The notes under the pieces: model-generated
Told to the model about the DNA's origin: nothing
Seen by the model: the letters and a program-made list of their open reading frames with translations, nothing else
Database searches by the model: none
Source of the DNA: Lunularia cruciata
Lineage: Eukaryota > Streptophyta > Marchantiopsida > Lunulariales > Lunulariaceae
DNA length: 64,000 nt
Assembly (NCBI GenBank): GCA_948567375.1
Contig: OX419758.1
Span: 6,081,001-6,145,000 of the forward strand
Direction: 5' to 3'
Position numbers and translations under genes: made by a program
Shown here: in pieces, positions 23,517 to 33,639 of the stretch
Layout of the letters: every line of letters begins with the position of its first letter
Numbering within the stretch: the stretch's first letter is position 1

Positions 23517-24247
23517 TGTAATACTCTGAGAACAAGAGAACTTTTCAAGAGAGAAATATAGATTTCACATTCAATCCTCCGATGCCCCAAAGGAGCACCT
23601 TCTCTTTATTATATAGCATCCCCTCAAAGGAAGCTCTACCCTTGGATCGGATACATGGATTGGTGACTTGTTATTGAGCTCCATCCTTGGATTAGTCATT
23701 TGGATGGGTGACATGTCAGTCCTTGTCCTATCTAGTTGGTCAAATAGGTTTGACCAAAGGGAATCTTTAGAATCTTCTTGTAGGAAGCTCAGAATCACAT
23801 GGGTAAGGTACCATTGGAAAGCTCTCAATGGGACAAATCCTTGGGGAGAAAGCAAGCCTTGTTTCCTTTAAAGGGAGAATATTTTCATTTTTGAGACCTA
23901 ATTCATCCGTTTAAGTCTCCAAAAATGGTGTTAAAGTTTTCAAGCTATTTTCAACTTTTGCACTATTAGTAGAAGTGCTCTTTTGGTAATACCTCTATCT
24001 GATCTATATTCTCCATCATGTGTAATATCTTTCTAGATGTCACCACCCCAAGTTTCACCTCTAGATCATATGCCTAGCTATTGATTCTAAAGTTTCCAAG
24101 CATGTTTTGGTTTTTGGTCTACTAATAGAAGTACTCTTTTGGTGATACCTCTAGCTTATCTACTAATTCCATCATATATAACATCCTTCCAGATTTTACC
24201 GAACCAAATTTCATCTCTAGATCATCTATCTAGCTATTGGTATTACA
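23517..24247 (-). repeat. 3' LTR of middle chromovirus
   Basis: 731 bp. A purine-rich tract on the minus strand (AAAAGGAAGGAGG) lies directly inside it at about 24250-24262. Confidence 0.88.
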
Positions 24248-24260
24248 AACCTCCTTCCTT

Positions 24261-27200
24261 TTAAGACGCAACGTCCTTGTTGCAAAGTTGTTGCTCAAAA
24301 GATTTCACTAACATTGGTGCATGGGTCAAGTTGGTTGCTGGCTCCCATGTTGCCTCATATAATGGGTACCCTTTCCAATGTACCAGGTATTCCACATGTG
24401 GATGGTGAGTACCTTGGATGTGCTTCTAGAGAATGCATTCGACTGCATACTCCTTTATGTCATCAACCAAGGTTGGACTGTGAGCCGGCCTGTCTCTCAC
24501 TCAAGATGAACCTCTGATGGCTATTATGGTAGCACACCATGGACTAAGAAGGCAAGGAACCCAAACTCCATCATACTCCTCCAAGGCTAACACTCCAAGA
24601 CTCAAGACATTACTCACTAGAGAACTCAATGAGAGAGAGATAGTTGCAAATGAAAGGATGATGAGTACCTCCTCACCCCTTGTTTATATAATTGTGAAAT
24701 AATTACATACCAAAGTTACTAATTACTGGAGTGACTTAAGTTACTAGACTAAAAGTTAAGTAAAGTCAAAAAGTAGAAAGGAATATCCATTCACATGGGC
24801 ATATTCCCCTAAGCAAGTGATCTTATCTTGATCCAACCACTAAGTCAAGGATTCCTTCACATGGGCTATCCTTGGACTATAAAAGAATTCAAAACAAAAA
24901 GGCTTGTGGGCCCAAGTGTTCTCAACTCTTTCCTCAAAGCCAAACACCTAGGAATAATACCAAGTCAACACACTAGAATCTAAATAGTGGTGCTCATCTT
25001 TTCTATTTCCTCTAAAGTAAGGTCCCCTCTATCTTAGATATGACTAACTTTAGCTAATCATGACTAATGTAGAATCATCTTTTATGTTTATATAAATAAT
25101 ATCTCTCAAGTACTTGTAATATCAAGCTAAATATCACAATACCACACACATGCACAAAGGGGTGTTATAAGACTAGGTCAACTTTCTTGGATAGAAGAGA
25201 AGTGGGGTGGCCAGGAAGCATATTGGAATAATAAGGAAACATGAAACACTGGGTGGATCTTCATATGTGGTGGTAGCTCAAGGTGATAGGCCACAACTCC
25301 CTGCAATGAAGGATGGAGAAAGGTCCAATAAAATGAGGTCTAAGCTCATGAAGACCAACTAACTTGAGGCTAGTGGTTGATAGCCAGACTTCATCTCCCA
25401 CCTTGAAATCCATGTGTTGGCGATGTGCATTTGCATATTGCTTCTATTGATTTTGTGCAATATATAACTTGTGTTTGGAGTGCTCCAACCCCCATTGGAT
25501 TCTAGAAACAAAAGTGTTGATAGCGTCCACCTTGGTAGCCACTAGATGGACCTTCATCAAGCTGGAAAGTGTGAAAGGATGCTCTCCATACAAAAGGAAG
25601 AACGATGTGACTTGTGTAGAAGCATTCACTGAATTGTTGTACGCAAATTCCACCAAATGGGAGTAAGGTGTCCCAACTCTCTTACTCATCCAAAGTAAAG
25701 CCCCAAAGCATGTCATCAATAATGCAATTTTCCCTCTTTGTTTGTCCATCAGTCGGTGGATGGTAAGCTATGGACATAGCCAATTTGGTTTTGAAGAACC
25801 CAAAGAGTGTTCTCTCAAACCAACTAGTGAATTGAGTGCCTCTATCTGCGATGAGTACTCGAGACAAGCCATGATGGGAAAAGATTGTATCTAAGTACAA
25901 TTGAGCTAGTTGCAAGGCAATCAGATCCTTGGTGGTAGGACGCACATGAATTTGCTAAGTTGGTTGACAAAGATTACAATGGAATCAAACCCAGAGGTGG
26001 TCTTGGACAATTCACAAACTAGATCCATGCTTACCTATTCCCAACATTGTGTAGGAGTGGGGAGAGGTTGGAGGAGTTTTGTGAGAGCTTGATTAGAAGC
26101 CTTATTTTGTTGACAAAGTAGGCAACTTTGAACATATTCCATCACATCCTTGCTCATCTTGGGCCAATAGTAATGGCGTTTGATTGCATCCAAGGTCTTG
26201 TCCATTCCAACGTGACCTACAATGGCAGAATCATGACATTCTACTAGGATGGTGGTTCTTAGATCTGTATCATCAGGGATCCACAACCTACCATCACAGA
26301 AGGTGAGTCCTTGGGTGCTAGTGATGCCTTTAAAGGATTGAGCGCCTACAATCTATGGATCAATTTTTATAGCAGCACAAATCTTGGGCAAGAATTCAAG
26401 GTTCATCGTGATTTCTACCACCAAATTGTTTGCCATTGGCATTGGGGTGAATGCATTTGCAAGTTGCTTCTTGCCTTCCACATATCTGATTGTCATGTTG
26501 AATTGTTGTCTCCATTCTGCCCACCGAATCTGTCGATGAGAAAGATCCTTTTGTGTCTTGAAGTAGACTAGAGATTTGTGGTCCGTCTCTACCACAAATG
26601 CCTTCTCACCCAAATAATGCTTCTAATGCTTGGTTGCAAGGACAATTGCCAGCTCTTCTCATTCGGTGGTGTGATAGTTGCATTATATTGGTAGCAACTT
26701 ATGAGAGAAATACTCAAGTGAATGCCATCCATCTTGCTATTCTTGTTATAGGACTACTCCTATTGTTACATCTGATGCATTTGCAACCATCTTGATTGGA
26801 CATTTTGGGTCCTACCATTTCAAGATTGGTGCATGTAGTAATGCATTCTTCAACTCCTAGAAGGCCAATTCTTTTGTAGTTCCCTATATCCACCTCTTTC
26901 CCTTGCACAATAGGGTTGTTAAAGGTTGTGCAATCTTGGAGAAGTCATTGACAAATGACAATAAAATCCCATTAATATCAAGAAACTCTTGAGTTGAGTC
27001 TAATCTTCTTGAGCACTCCATTTTTGAATGACCTCTATTTTATCTATTAACACTTGGATACACTTCGCACTTACTCTATACCCTAAGTAGTCTACTTCAG
27101 ATTTGCCAAACTTGCACTTTGAGATTTTGGCATACAATTGATTCTGTCGTAGAATCTAGAGGACTTCTTACAGATGTTGCTTGTGCTCTATCAGCGTCCT

Positions 27201-27992
27201 ACTGTAGACTAAGATGTCATGAAGAAAAATGATGATAGATTTATCTAAGTACGGACAAAATATGTCATTCATCAAACTCATGAAGGTGGTTGGAGCGTTT
27301 TTGGTGAGGCCAAACGGCATCACCAAGTATTCAAAGTGACCATACCTTGTTCAAAAGGCTATTTTGTGTACATCTTTTTCCGCAATCTTGATTTGGTTCT
27401 AATTGCTCCGAAAATCAAGTTTGGTGAAGCGCCTTGCCCCATTGAGTTGATCAAACAAATCATCCATGCAAGGTAATGGATAGTTGTTCTTCATTTGTTG
27501 ATTCAATCCTTGGTAGTCAATGCACATGAGCATTGTTCTATCTTCTTCTTCACAAACAATATAGGGCCCATATGGTGATACATTGGGTTGGATAAACCCC
27601 TTCTGCAACATATCCTCAATTTGAGCCTTACACTCCTCCAACTCCTGAGGTGATAGTCAATATGGGGCCTTACAAGGAGGTTTCTTCCCAAGAAATATCT
27701 CAATTTTATGATCTACTCTCCTTTTTGGTGGTAAACCTATAGGGTAATTCATCTGGAAAGATATGTTGGAACTCATTGACCACATCTTTCAATTTCTTAG
27801 GAATTTGTTCATTATGTTAGGCACTCTGGACTTTTCTTATTAAACCCATAAAACATTTATCTGTCTTACCAATAGATGTGGTCTTTATGACATATAGAGG
27901 CAATTCTTGCCTTTGTGATCTTCCTTTGATCCCAAAGATCTTCCATTGATTAGTTTTTGCTACTTTATTTCTCCAATCCACTATGGGGTTGT
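24261..27992 (-). pseudogene. Middle chromovirus pol remnant (RT to chromodomain)
   Basis: On the minus strand, the RT N-terminal part is at 27641-27399 (CIDYQGLNQQ, YPLPCMDDLFDQLNGAR). The RT catalytic box near 27230 reads FLHD where FLDD is expected. RNase H follows (26613-26353, ETDHKSLVYFK), then the integrase zinc region (HVGMDKTL, CLLCQQNK, 26286-26035), a damaged integrase core (DRGTQFTSWF and YHPPTDGQTKRE, about 25870-25720), and MKIHPVFHVS-like residues near 25240. After a solo LTR comes a chromodomain (YLVHWKGYPLYEATWEP, about 24380-24320) ending at TAA 24263-24261. Stops occur throughout, many TAG or TAA at glutamine positions. Confidence 0.88.
24481..25169 (-). mobile_element. Solo LTR, TATAACACC/GGCTCA family (copy 2), inside middle chromovirus
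   Basis: 689 bp, nearly identical to 14981-15674. It separates the integrase end from the chromodomain of the host element. Flanks GACTG (24476-24480) and GACTA (25171-25175) look like an imperfect target duplication. No internal region remains, implying LTR-LTR recombination. Confidence 0.82.
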
Positions 27993-28061
27993 TGTAACAA
28001 TATGGAGTTTAGTGACGAAGTTAATCGGGCTTACGAAGTAGAGAATAAGACAAAATAGCCT

Positions 28062-28285
28062 AGAATATTCTAGAAGCATCTAAGAAGCTTCTTAGGAAGC
28101 TTCCCAACTAGTTAACTTGCGCCCTAAGCAGGTAGCTTCTAGAAGGAAGCTTCTAGAAGCTTCTAACTAGCTTAGCTTGCACGCCAAGTAGGTGGCTTCT
28201 AGAAGGAAGCTTCTTGAGAAGCTTCCTAGTTAACTTGGCTTGCACTCCAAGAAAGCGGCTCAAGGAAGCTTCTTGAGAAGCTTCA
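28062..28285 (+). promoter_or_regulatory. Heat-shock-element-like arrays in LTR
   Basis: 28062-28076 fits nGAAnnTTCnnGAAn perfectly. 28145-28164 fits the four-unit form (GAA 28146, TTC 28151, GAA 28156, TTC 28161). Additional GAAGCTTC pairs start at 28084, 28206, 28218, 28265 and 28277. All lie upstream of the TATA box at 28304. The same sites recur in the 3' LTR (for example 33364-33383). Binding by heat-shock factors is inferred from the consensus. Confidence 0.6.
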
Positions 28286-28303
28286 AGGGTCTTGTATGCT
28301 ACC

Positions 28304-28311
28304 TATAAATA
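28304..28311 (+). promoter_or_regulatory. TATA box of LTR promoter
   Basis: TATAAATA lies about 112 bp before the LTR end, a normal place for the U3/R promoter. The older LTR has CTATAAATACC at the same relative place near 8553. Confidence 0.7.
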
Positions 28312-28416
28312 CCAAGGCCGAAGCTCATGCTAGGCATTCGGAGTTTTCCCTCATTCAAGTGTCCCAATGTGAGTTTCCATTCTCCTATTTCTCTCCTCGG
28401 TTTCGGTCTTTTACAT

Positions 28417-28428
28417 TGGTATCAGAGC
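28417..28428 (+). promoter_or_regulatory. Primer-binding site of young chromovirus
   Basis: TGGTATCAGAGC lies one base after the 5' LTR, complementary to initiator-Met tRNA. Confidence 0.92.
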
Positions 28429-28686
28429 AGGAATGGGATGGATGGAATTTATGGACCACCAAATCCACTTCCGCCAAACCATTGGGACTTTCATGTCCAG
28501 ATATTACCAAAGCATCGTTTCACACAGTTCATCACCTCACGCTTTGGGCAGGATTTTCTACATATGATCACCGTGTCAGAGGAACCCTTGATACTTCCAG
28601 TTGTGACTTATGGAGAACGGTGGACGTGTTGTATCTATGTGTTAATCAACTAGATAAATTGAGGGTAGTGGATTAGGGTAGTAGCA

Positions 28687-29585
28687 ATGGCCGCAATACC
28701 GGATGTTATCCTTGCAATGCAACAACAAATCGAGCATCTTACTCGATTGTTGGATGAACGAGACCAGCAACGACGAGAACAGATAGACAGAGCGCGAGTT
28801 CGAGATGGAGAAGATCGCATTCGATTTCCGAAACCCAAGGTGTTTGAAGGCAAGAATGTTCCAGGCACAGTGGAGAATTTTGTGTTTGACTGTGAACGTT
28901 ACTTTGAAGCCACCAATCTTCAAGACGAGTGGAAACAAATTCTCTTGGCTTCTAGCCAGTTGGATGGCGTGGCAAAACTTTGGTGGTGATTCCGAGTAGA
29001 AAGAGCTGAACGACAAATTGTTACACCAATTTTGACATGGGCAGAATTCAGGATGCAATACTTGGTTGATTTCAGACTATAAATGCCACTCGAGCTGCAT
29101 GAGATAAATTGGCGGAGTTGAGGCAGATTGGTTCGATGAGAAGCTACATCACACAATTTCAGAATATCATCATGCAAATTCCAGATATCCAAGAAGGTGA
29201 AGTTCTGGATCAATTTGTGCGAGGATTGAAGTCACGAACCAGATTGGAGGTGACCATACGAGAGCCACAAAACGTAGATGAAGCCATGCAATTGGCTGAG
29301 CGTTTTGATTCCTTAGTTGCAACAACTTGGTCTCGACCTCGACCTACACAAAACCTACCCATACCACAAGTGGAAGAACCGGTACCAATGGAGATTGATG
29401 CTATCCAGCGAAGACCACTTGGCACAGCAGATAGAGAAAGATTACAACAAAATGGAGGTTGCTTTTATTGTCGCCAGTTGGGGCATCGCATTGCTGAATG
29501 TCCACTCAAGAATGGACGACCTCGACATGTTGCCCAAGTGGAGGTTGTGGAGCGGAATGATCCGGGAAACGAGGAATCCCAGTAG
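28687..29585 (+). pseudogene. Gag of young chromovirus, broken
   Basis: ATG at 28687 opens a frame with a coiled-coil start (QQQIEHLTRLLDERDQQRRE) and a gag core (PKVFEGK, then LDGVAKLWW). A TGA at 28987-28989 ends it where family logic suggests CGA. A frameshift follows near 29070-29085 and a second TGA at 29100-29102, again a likely CGA change. From 29109 the frame is open to TAG 29583-29585 and contains the CCHC knuckle CFYCRQLGHRIAEC (29460-29501). The 3' end overlaps the pol frame. Gag packages RNA into virus-like particles; this copy cannot make a full one. Confidence 0.9.
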
Positions 29586-32500
29586 GAGATTTCAAGCCGC
29601 CTACTGGGAGCTTGATTAGTCCCAATGGGATTGAAGGCTCGACCTATGCAAGTTTGCTTCACTTGCAAGGTATGATATCTAATCGGGGTTGTAGAATTTT
29701 GGTTGATTCTAGAAGTTCAGAGAATTGCATATCTATGCAAGTGGCAAAGGAATTGGGTATTCCTATCAGGCCAATGATTGGAAGTAGTTTGATGATGGCG
29801 GATGGTAGAAAGGGTTCTGCATTCCGCACCTTGCATCCAATTACCTTCAAGATTGGGAAGGAGTATTTGGAGTGTATGAGGTTCGTAGTGGCACCTCTAC
29901 ATTATGATATCATTCTAGGTCTACCTTGGCTTGAATGTCATAAGGTTCAATTTGATTGGACCCGACACCAAATTCAAGTACAACACCAAGGTAGGAATTT
30001 CCGATTAGGTTGTCTGGCACCTCTGAGTAAGACACCTAAGAATAGTCAGTCCCAAGATGGGAAGTTTGTCGAGAAAGTAGCCATAGAGCGAATCTGGAAG
30101 GGAGATGAGTCCCAAGATGGGAAGTTTGCCAGGAAGGCAACCATGGAGCAAGCTTGGAAGAGAGATGAGTCCCTAGAAGGGAAGTTTGTGAATGAAGCAG
30201 CCATAGAGCAAGCTTTGGAGGACGATAAGTCTGTATTCGCGGTGTGGATCAAGCCGATTGCACAAGAACAATCTGAGGAGGGCCAAGTGCCGCATCAAGC
30301 AATGGTTGATCGGATAGTTCAGGAGTTTGCAGATGTGTTTCCGGATGATCTGCCAAAGGGATTACCCTCCGATCGAGGTATGCCCTTCAAGATCGAGTTA
30401 TTGCCAGGGAGTACTCCAGTGAGTAGACCAATCTATCGGCTCTCACCAAAGGAGTTGGAGGAGTTGCGAACAACACTTACAGAGTTGTTGGAGAAGGATT
30501 TCATACGACATAGTACCTCTCCGTGGGGAGCACCGGTACTATTTGTTCCAAAGAAGGATGGAGGACTTCATTTCTGTATTGATTACCGTGGGCTCAATAA
30601 GCAAACCGTGAAGAATGCATATCCCTTACCTTGGATCGATGACCTGCTTGATCAACTAAGTGGAGCACGCTACTTTTCCAAGCTGGATCTTTGTAGCGGC
30701 TATTGGCAAATCCCTATTGAAGGAGAGGACGTGCAAAAGACTGCTTTTTGCACAAGGTATGGACATTTTGAGTGGAGAGTTCTACCTTTCGGACTCACTA
30801 ATGCTCCAGCAGTCTTCATGGATCAGATGCATCGAGTGTTGGAGGGACTATTGGATCGGTCCGTGGTGGTGTTCTTAGATGATATCTTAATCTATAGCAG
30901 GACAGAGGTAGAACATGTGAATCATGTGCGAGAAGTCCTAAGACGACTACGACAGTGGAAATTTTACTGCAAGAAGTCAAAGTGTGCTTTTTGGCAGAAG
31001 GAGGTTACCTTCTTGGGTCATAAGATCTCATCAGAGGAGATCAAGATGGAAGAAGAGAAGATCAAGGCCATTACTGATTGGCCTACCCCAAAGGATGCTA
31101 TAGAAGTACGAGCATTCAATGGACTGGCCAGTTTTTACCGACGGTTCATCCACTATTATGCTCACGTGGCTGCACCATTGACTGACCTCTTGGGAAAGAA
31201 CTTGAGCTTCCAGTGGACCACCAAGCATGAAGAAGCATTCCAGAAGTTAAAGCATATGGTGTCTTCAAGACCTATTCTTCAACCATATGATCCTCAACTA
31301 CCTTGTGTGGTTGATTTTGATGCTTCTAACTTTGCAATTGGAGCTGTGTTGCAACAAGAATTTCCAGATGGACTACATCCGATTGCCTTTGTGTCTCGCC
31401 GACTAAATACAGCAGAAAGAAATTACTCTGCTCGAGATCGGGAACAACTTGCAATGGTATATGCCACCAACGTATGGAGGCATTATCTCTTGGGGAAACA
31501 AGTGATCATGCGAACTGATCACAAGCCATTGTTGCAGACCTTACACTTGGAGCACATGAAGAGCCGGCATCATCGATGGGAAGAGCAACTCCAATTGTTT
31601 GACATCAAACTTGAGTACAAACCAGGTCGGTTCCATGTCATTCCCGATGCTCTATCACGACGACCTGATTTGAAGGATCTTCCTTTTATCACGGCGGCAA
31701 TTACAACGGTGTCCATTGACCCTAAGGTCCACAATGAGTTTCAATCAGCTCTACAACAAGATCCCTTCTTCCAAATGGTACACGGTCGTCTGACAGCATG
31801 CGACAAGGAGTACAACACCTTCTCCTTCAAGGAAGGCCTTTTATTCCATGCAGACCATATCTATGTTCCAGCCAAAGGTGATCTTCGACTAGTGCGCCTT
31901 CAAGAAGCCCATGATTTACCAATAGCTGGTCACATGGGAGTGGATAAGACCTTGGACACCCTCCAACGCCAATGGTGGTGGCCCAACATGACACGAGATG
32001 TTCGAGACTTTGTCCGATCATGTGAGAGTTGCCAACGGAACAAGGCCAGCAACCAGAAGCCGAGTGGACTCCTTCAACCACTTGCCATTCCATCCGCTCG
32101 TTGGGAGCATGTGAGCTTGGATCTCATCACATCCTTGCCAAAGACAAAACAAGGACATACCGCAATTGTGGTGTTTGTGGATAAGCTTAGTAAGCAAATC
32201 CACTTGGCACCAACCTGTGATACCGTGGATGCTCCAACCTTAGCGCAAATCTACTTTGACAATATCTTCAAGCATCATGGGATGCCACGTGTACTCATCT
32301 CTGATCGTGATCCTCGATTTACCGGGAAGTTTTGGCAAGCACTCTTCCAGATACTCGGCACCAAGCTTGCTTTGTCCACGGCCTATCATCCTCAAACTGA
32401 TGGACAAACCGAACGCGCCAATCGTACATTGGAGGATATGTTGCGGGCCTTTGTCAATGTCCACCATACCAACTGGGATGAATGTCTTGCAGCTATAGAA

Positions 32501-33277
32501 TTTGCCTACAACAATTCCAAACAGGCAAGCACTGGATTTTCTCCCTTCTTTCTCAATTTTGGCCAAGATCCGCTTGTTCCAGATTCCCTTCTTGCTTCCC
32601 CTCCCTCTCACGTTCCTCATACTTCTACATTCTTGACCACTATATCCCAATCTCTCCAACAAGCCAAATCTTACCTCCTTGTTGCTCAAAATTGCCAAAA
32701 ACATTATGTAGACCATCATCGTCGTGATCTCACCTTTGAAGTTGGTGATAAAGTCATGCTATCCTCTAGTAACCTCCCTCTCCCACTTGATACCCAAGTT
32801 CGTAAACTTGCTCCTAATTGGATAGGACCCTTTGATATCACCCACATTATCTCTCCTGTTGCTTATCGTCTTGCCTTACCTTGTCACATGCGTATCCATC
32901 CTGTCTTTCACATTTCCAAGTTGAAACCCTTTGTTCCTAACCCTTCTTCCTTTTCCTCTCGAGTCCAACCTCCCCCTCTTCCTATCCCTATCAATGATCA
33001 TGAGGAGTACGAAGTTGATCGTATCCTTGCACGTCGCCATATTCAACGAGGCCGTCGCCAACACACGGAGTACAAGGTCCTTTGGAAAGGGTATCCCCTT
33101 CATGATGCCACATGGGAACCTCTTTCTCACCTCCAGAATGCACAGATGGCCATCCAGGAATTCGAAGCTTCACTGGCGACGAGGACGTCACCAACTAGCG
33201 GCGGGGGAATATGTAACAATATGGAGTTTAGTGACGAAGTTAATCGGGCTTACGAAGTAGAGAATAAGACAAAATAG
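29561..33277 (+). CDS. Pol polyprotein of young chromovirus (protease-RT-RNase H-integrase-chromodomain)
   Basis: Open from 29561 with no ATG of its own at the boundary, so it is expected as a Gag-Pol fusion by -1 frameshifting. Residue numbers here count from 29612. Protease: LVDSRSS at 31-37, where the family motif is DSG, so its activity is doubtful. [12 protein letters not shown], and the catalytic FLDD at 421-424. RNase H: D570 and RTDHKPL. Integrase: a zinc region with paired H and C residues ([17 protein letters not shown]) and the catalytic triad D837, D898, E934 (35 residues between the last two). Chromodomain: about 1131-1185 ([16 protein letters not shown]), which in this class directs integration by reading histone marks. 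The last ~22 codons run into the 3' LTR before the stop at 33275-33277. Confidence 0.93.
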   Translation, partial: SGKRGIPVGDFKPPTGSLISPNGIEGSTYASLLHLQGMISNRGCRILVDSRSSENCISMQVAKELGIPIRPMIGSSLMMADGRKGSAFRTLHPITFKIGKEYLECMRFVVAPLHYDIILGLPWLECHKVQFDWTRHQIQVQHQGRNFRLGCLAPLSKTPKNSQSQDGKFVEKVAIERIWKGDESQDGKFARKATMEQAWKRDESLEGKFVNEAAIEQALEDDKSVFAVWIKPIAQEQSEEGQVPHQAMVDRIVQEFADVFPDDLPKGLPSDRGMPFKIELLPGSTPVSRPIYRLSPKELEELRTTLTELLEKDFIRHSTSPWGAPVLFVPKKDGGLHFCIDYRGLNKQTVKNAYPLPWIDDLLDQLSGARYFSKLDLCSGYWQIPIEGEDVQKTAFCTRYGHFEWRVLPFGLTNAPAVFMDQMHRVLEGLLDRSVVVFLDDILIYSRTEVEHVNHVREVLRRLRQWKFYCKKSKCAFWQKEVTFLGHKISSEEIKMEEEKIKAITDWPTPKDAIEVRAFNGLASFYRRFIHYYAHVAAPLTDLLGKNLSFQWTTKHEEAFQKLKHMVSSRPILQPYDPQLPCVVDFDASNFAIGAVLQQEFPDGLHPIAFVSRRLNTAERNYSARDREQLAMVYATNVWRHYLLGKQVIMRTDHKPLLQTLHLEHMKSRHHRWEEQLQLFDIKLEYKPGRFHVIPDALSRRPDLKDLPFITAAITTVSIDPKVHNEFQSALQQDPFFQMVHGRLTACDKEYNTFSFKEGLLFHADHIYVPAKGDLRLVRLQEAHDLPIAGHMGVDKTLDTLQRQWWWPNMTRDVRDFVRSCESCQRNKASNQKPSGLLQPLAIPSARWEHVSLDLITSLPKTKQGHTAIVVFVDKLSKQIHLAPTCDTVDAPTLAQIYFDNIFKHHGMPRVLISDRDPRFTGKFWQALFQILGTKLALSTAYHPQTDGQTERANRTLEDMLRAFVNVHHTNWDECLAAIEFAYNNSKQASTGFSPFFLNFGQDPLVPDSLLASPPSHVPHTSTFLTTISQSLQQAKSYLLVAQNCQKHYVDHHRRDLTFEVGDKVMLSSSNLPLPLDTQVRKLAPNWIGPFDITHIISPVAYRLALPCHMRIHPVFHISKLKPFVPNPSSFSSRVQPPPLPIPINDHEEYEVDRILARRHIQRGRRQHTEYKVLWKGYPLHDATWEPLSHLQNAQMAIQEFEASLATRTSPTSGGGICNNMEFSDEVNRAYEVENKTK
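29564..29608 (+). promoter_or_regulatory. Candidate -1 programmed ribosomal frameshift signal
   Basis: The heptamer GGGAAAC (29564-29570) lies in the gag frame as G GGA AAC, the X XXY YYZ form. It is followed by a 7-nt spacer and a perfect 9-bp hairpin, CCCAGTAGG (29578-29586) with CCTACTGGG (29600-29608) and a 13-nt loop. The pol frame is the -1 frame relative to gag and is open from 29561; gag stops at 29583-29585. Sequence, order, spacing and frame all fit. Confidence 0.7.
33200..33211 (+). promoter_or_regulatory. Polypurine tract of young chromovirus
   Basis: GGCGGGGGAATA lies directly before the 3' LTR at 33212. Confidence 0.7.
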
Positions 33278-33634
33278 CCTAGAATATTCTAGAAGCATCT
33301 AAGAAGCTTCTTAGGAAGCTTCCCAACTAGTTAACTTGCGCCCTAAGCAGGTAGCTTCTAGAAGGAAGCTTCTAGAAGCTTCTAACTAGCTTAGCTTGCA
33401 CGCCAAGTAGGTGGCTTCTAGAAGGAAGCTTCTTGAGAAGCTTCCTAGTTAACTTGGCTTGCACTCCAAGAAAGCGGCTCAAGGAAGCTTCTTGAGAAGC
33501 TTCAAGGGTCTTGTATGCTACCTATAAATACCAAGGCCGAAGCTCATGCTAGGCATTCGGAGTTTTCCCTCATTCAAGTGTCCCAATGTGAGTTTCCATT
33601 CTCCTATTTCTCTCCTCGGTTTCGGTCTTTAACA
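33212..33634 (+). repeat. 3' LTR of young chromovirus
   Basis: 423 bp, one mismatch to the 5' LTR, followed by GTTGT at 33635-33639. It encodes the last codons of pol. Confidence 0.95.
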
Positions 33635-33639
33635 GTTGT

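Larger units (their letters stand above)
27993..28415 (+). repeat. 5' LTR of young chromovirus
   Basis: 423 bp with TG...CA ends and a TATAAATA box at 28304-28311. The region upstream of that box is dense in GAAGCTTC-type palindromes. Confidence 0.95.
27993..33634 (+). mobile_element. Young Ty3/gypsy chromovirus, full length (inner level of nest)
   Basis: 5642 bp. LTRs 27993-28415 and 33212-33634 are both 423 bp and differ at one base (TTTTACA versus TTTAACA at the end). They are flanked by perfect 5-bp duplications GTTGT (27988-27992 and 33635-33639). It has an initiator-Met primer site, gag with three disabling changes, and an intact ~1230-codon pol with RT, RNase H, integrase and chromodomain. 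It splits the middle chromovirus between its protease and RT. Near-identical LTRs mean a very recent insertion. The copy looks unable to make its own Gag, so trans-mobilisation or very recent damage is implied. Confidence 0.96.

Noticed and set aside
29592-29615. A possible pseudoknot: six loop bases of the frameshift hairpin (29592-29597) complementary to 29610-29615
   Set aside because: Only one base would be left to cross the 9-bp stem, which is sterically implausible unless the stem partly opens; I kept only the hairpin.
32240-32719. A 159-codon minus-strand ORF and other ORFs antisense to the young chromovirus pol
   Set aside because: Antisense shadows of a strongly supported pol frame, without domain resemblance.
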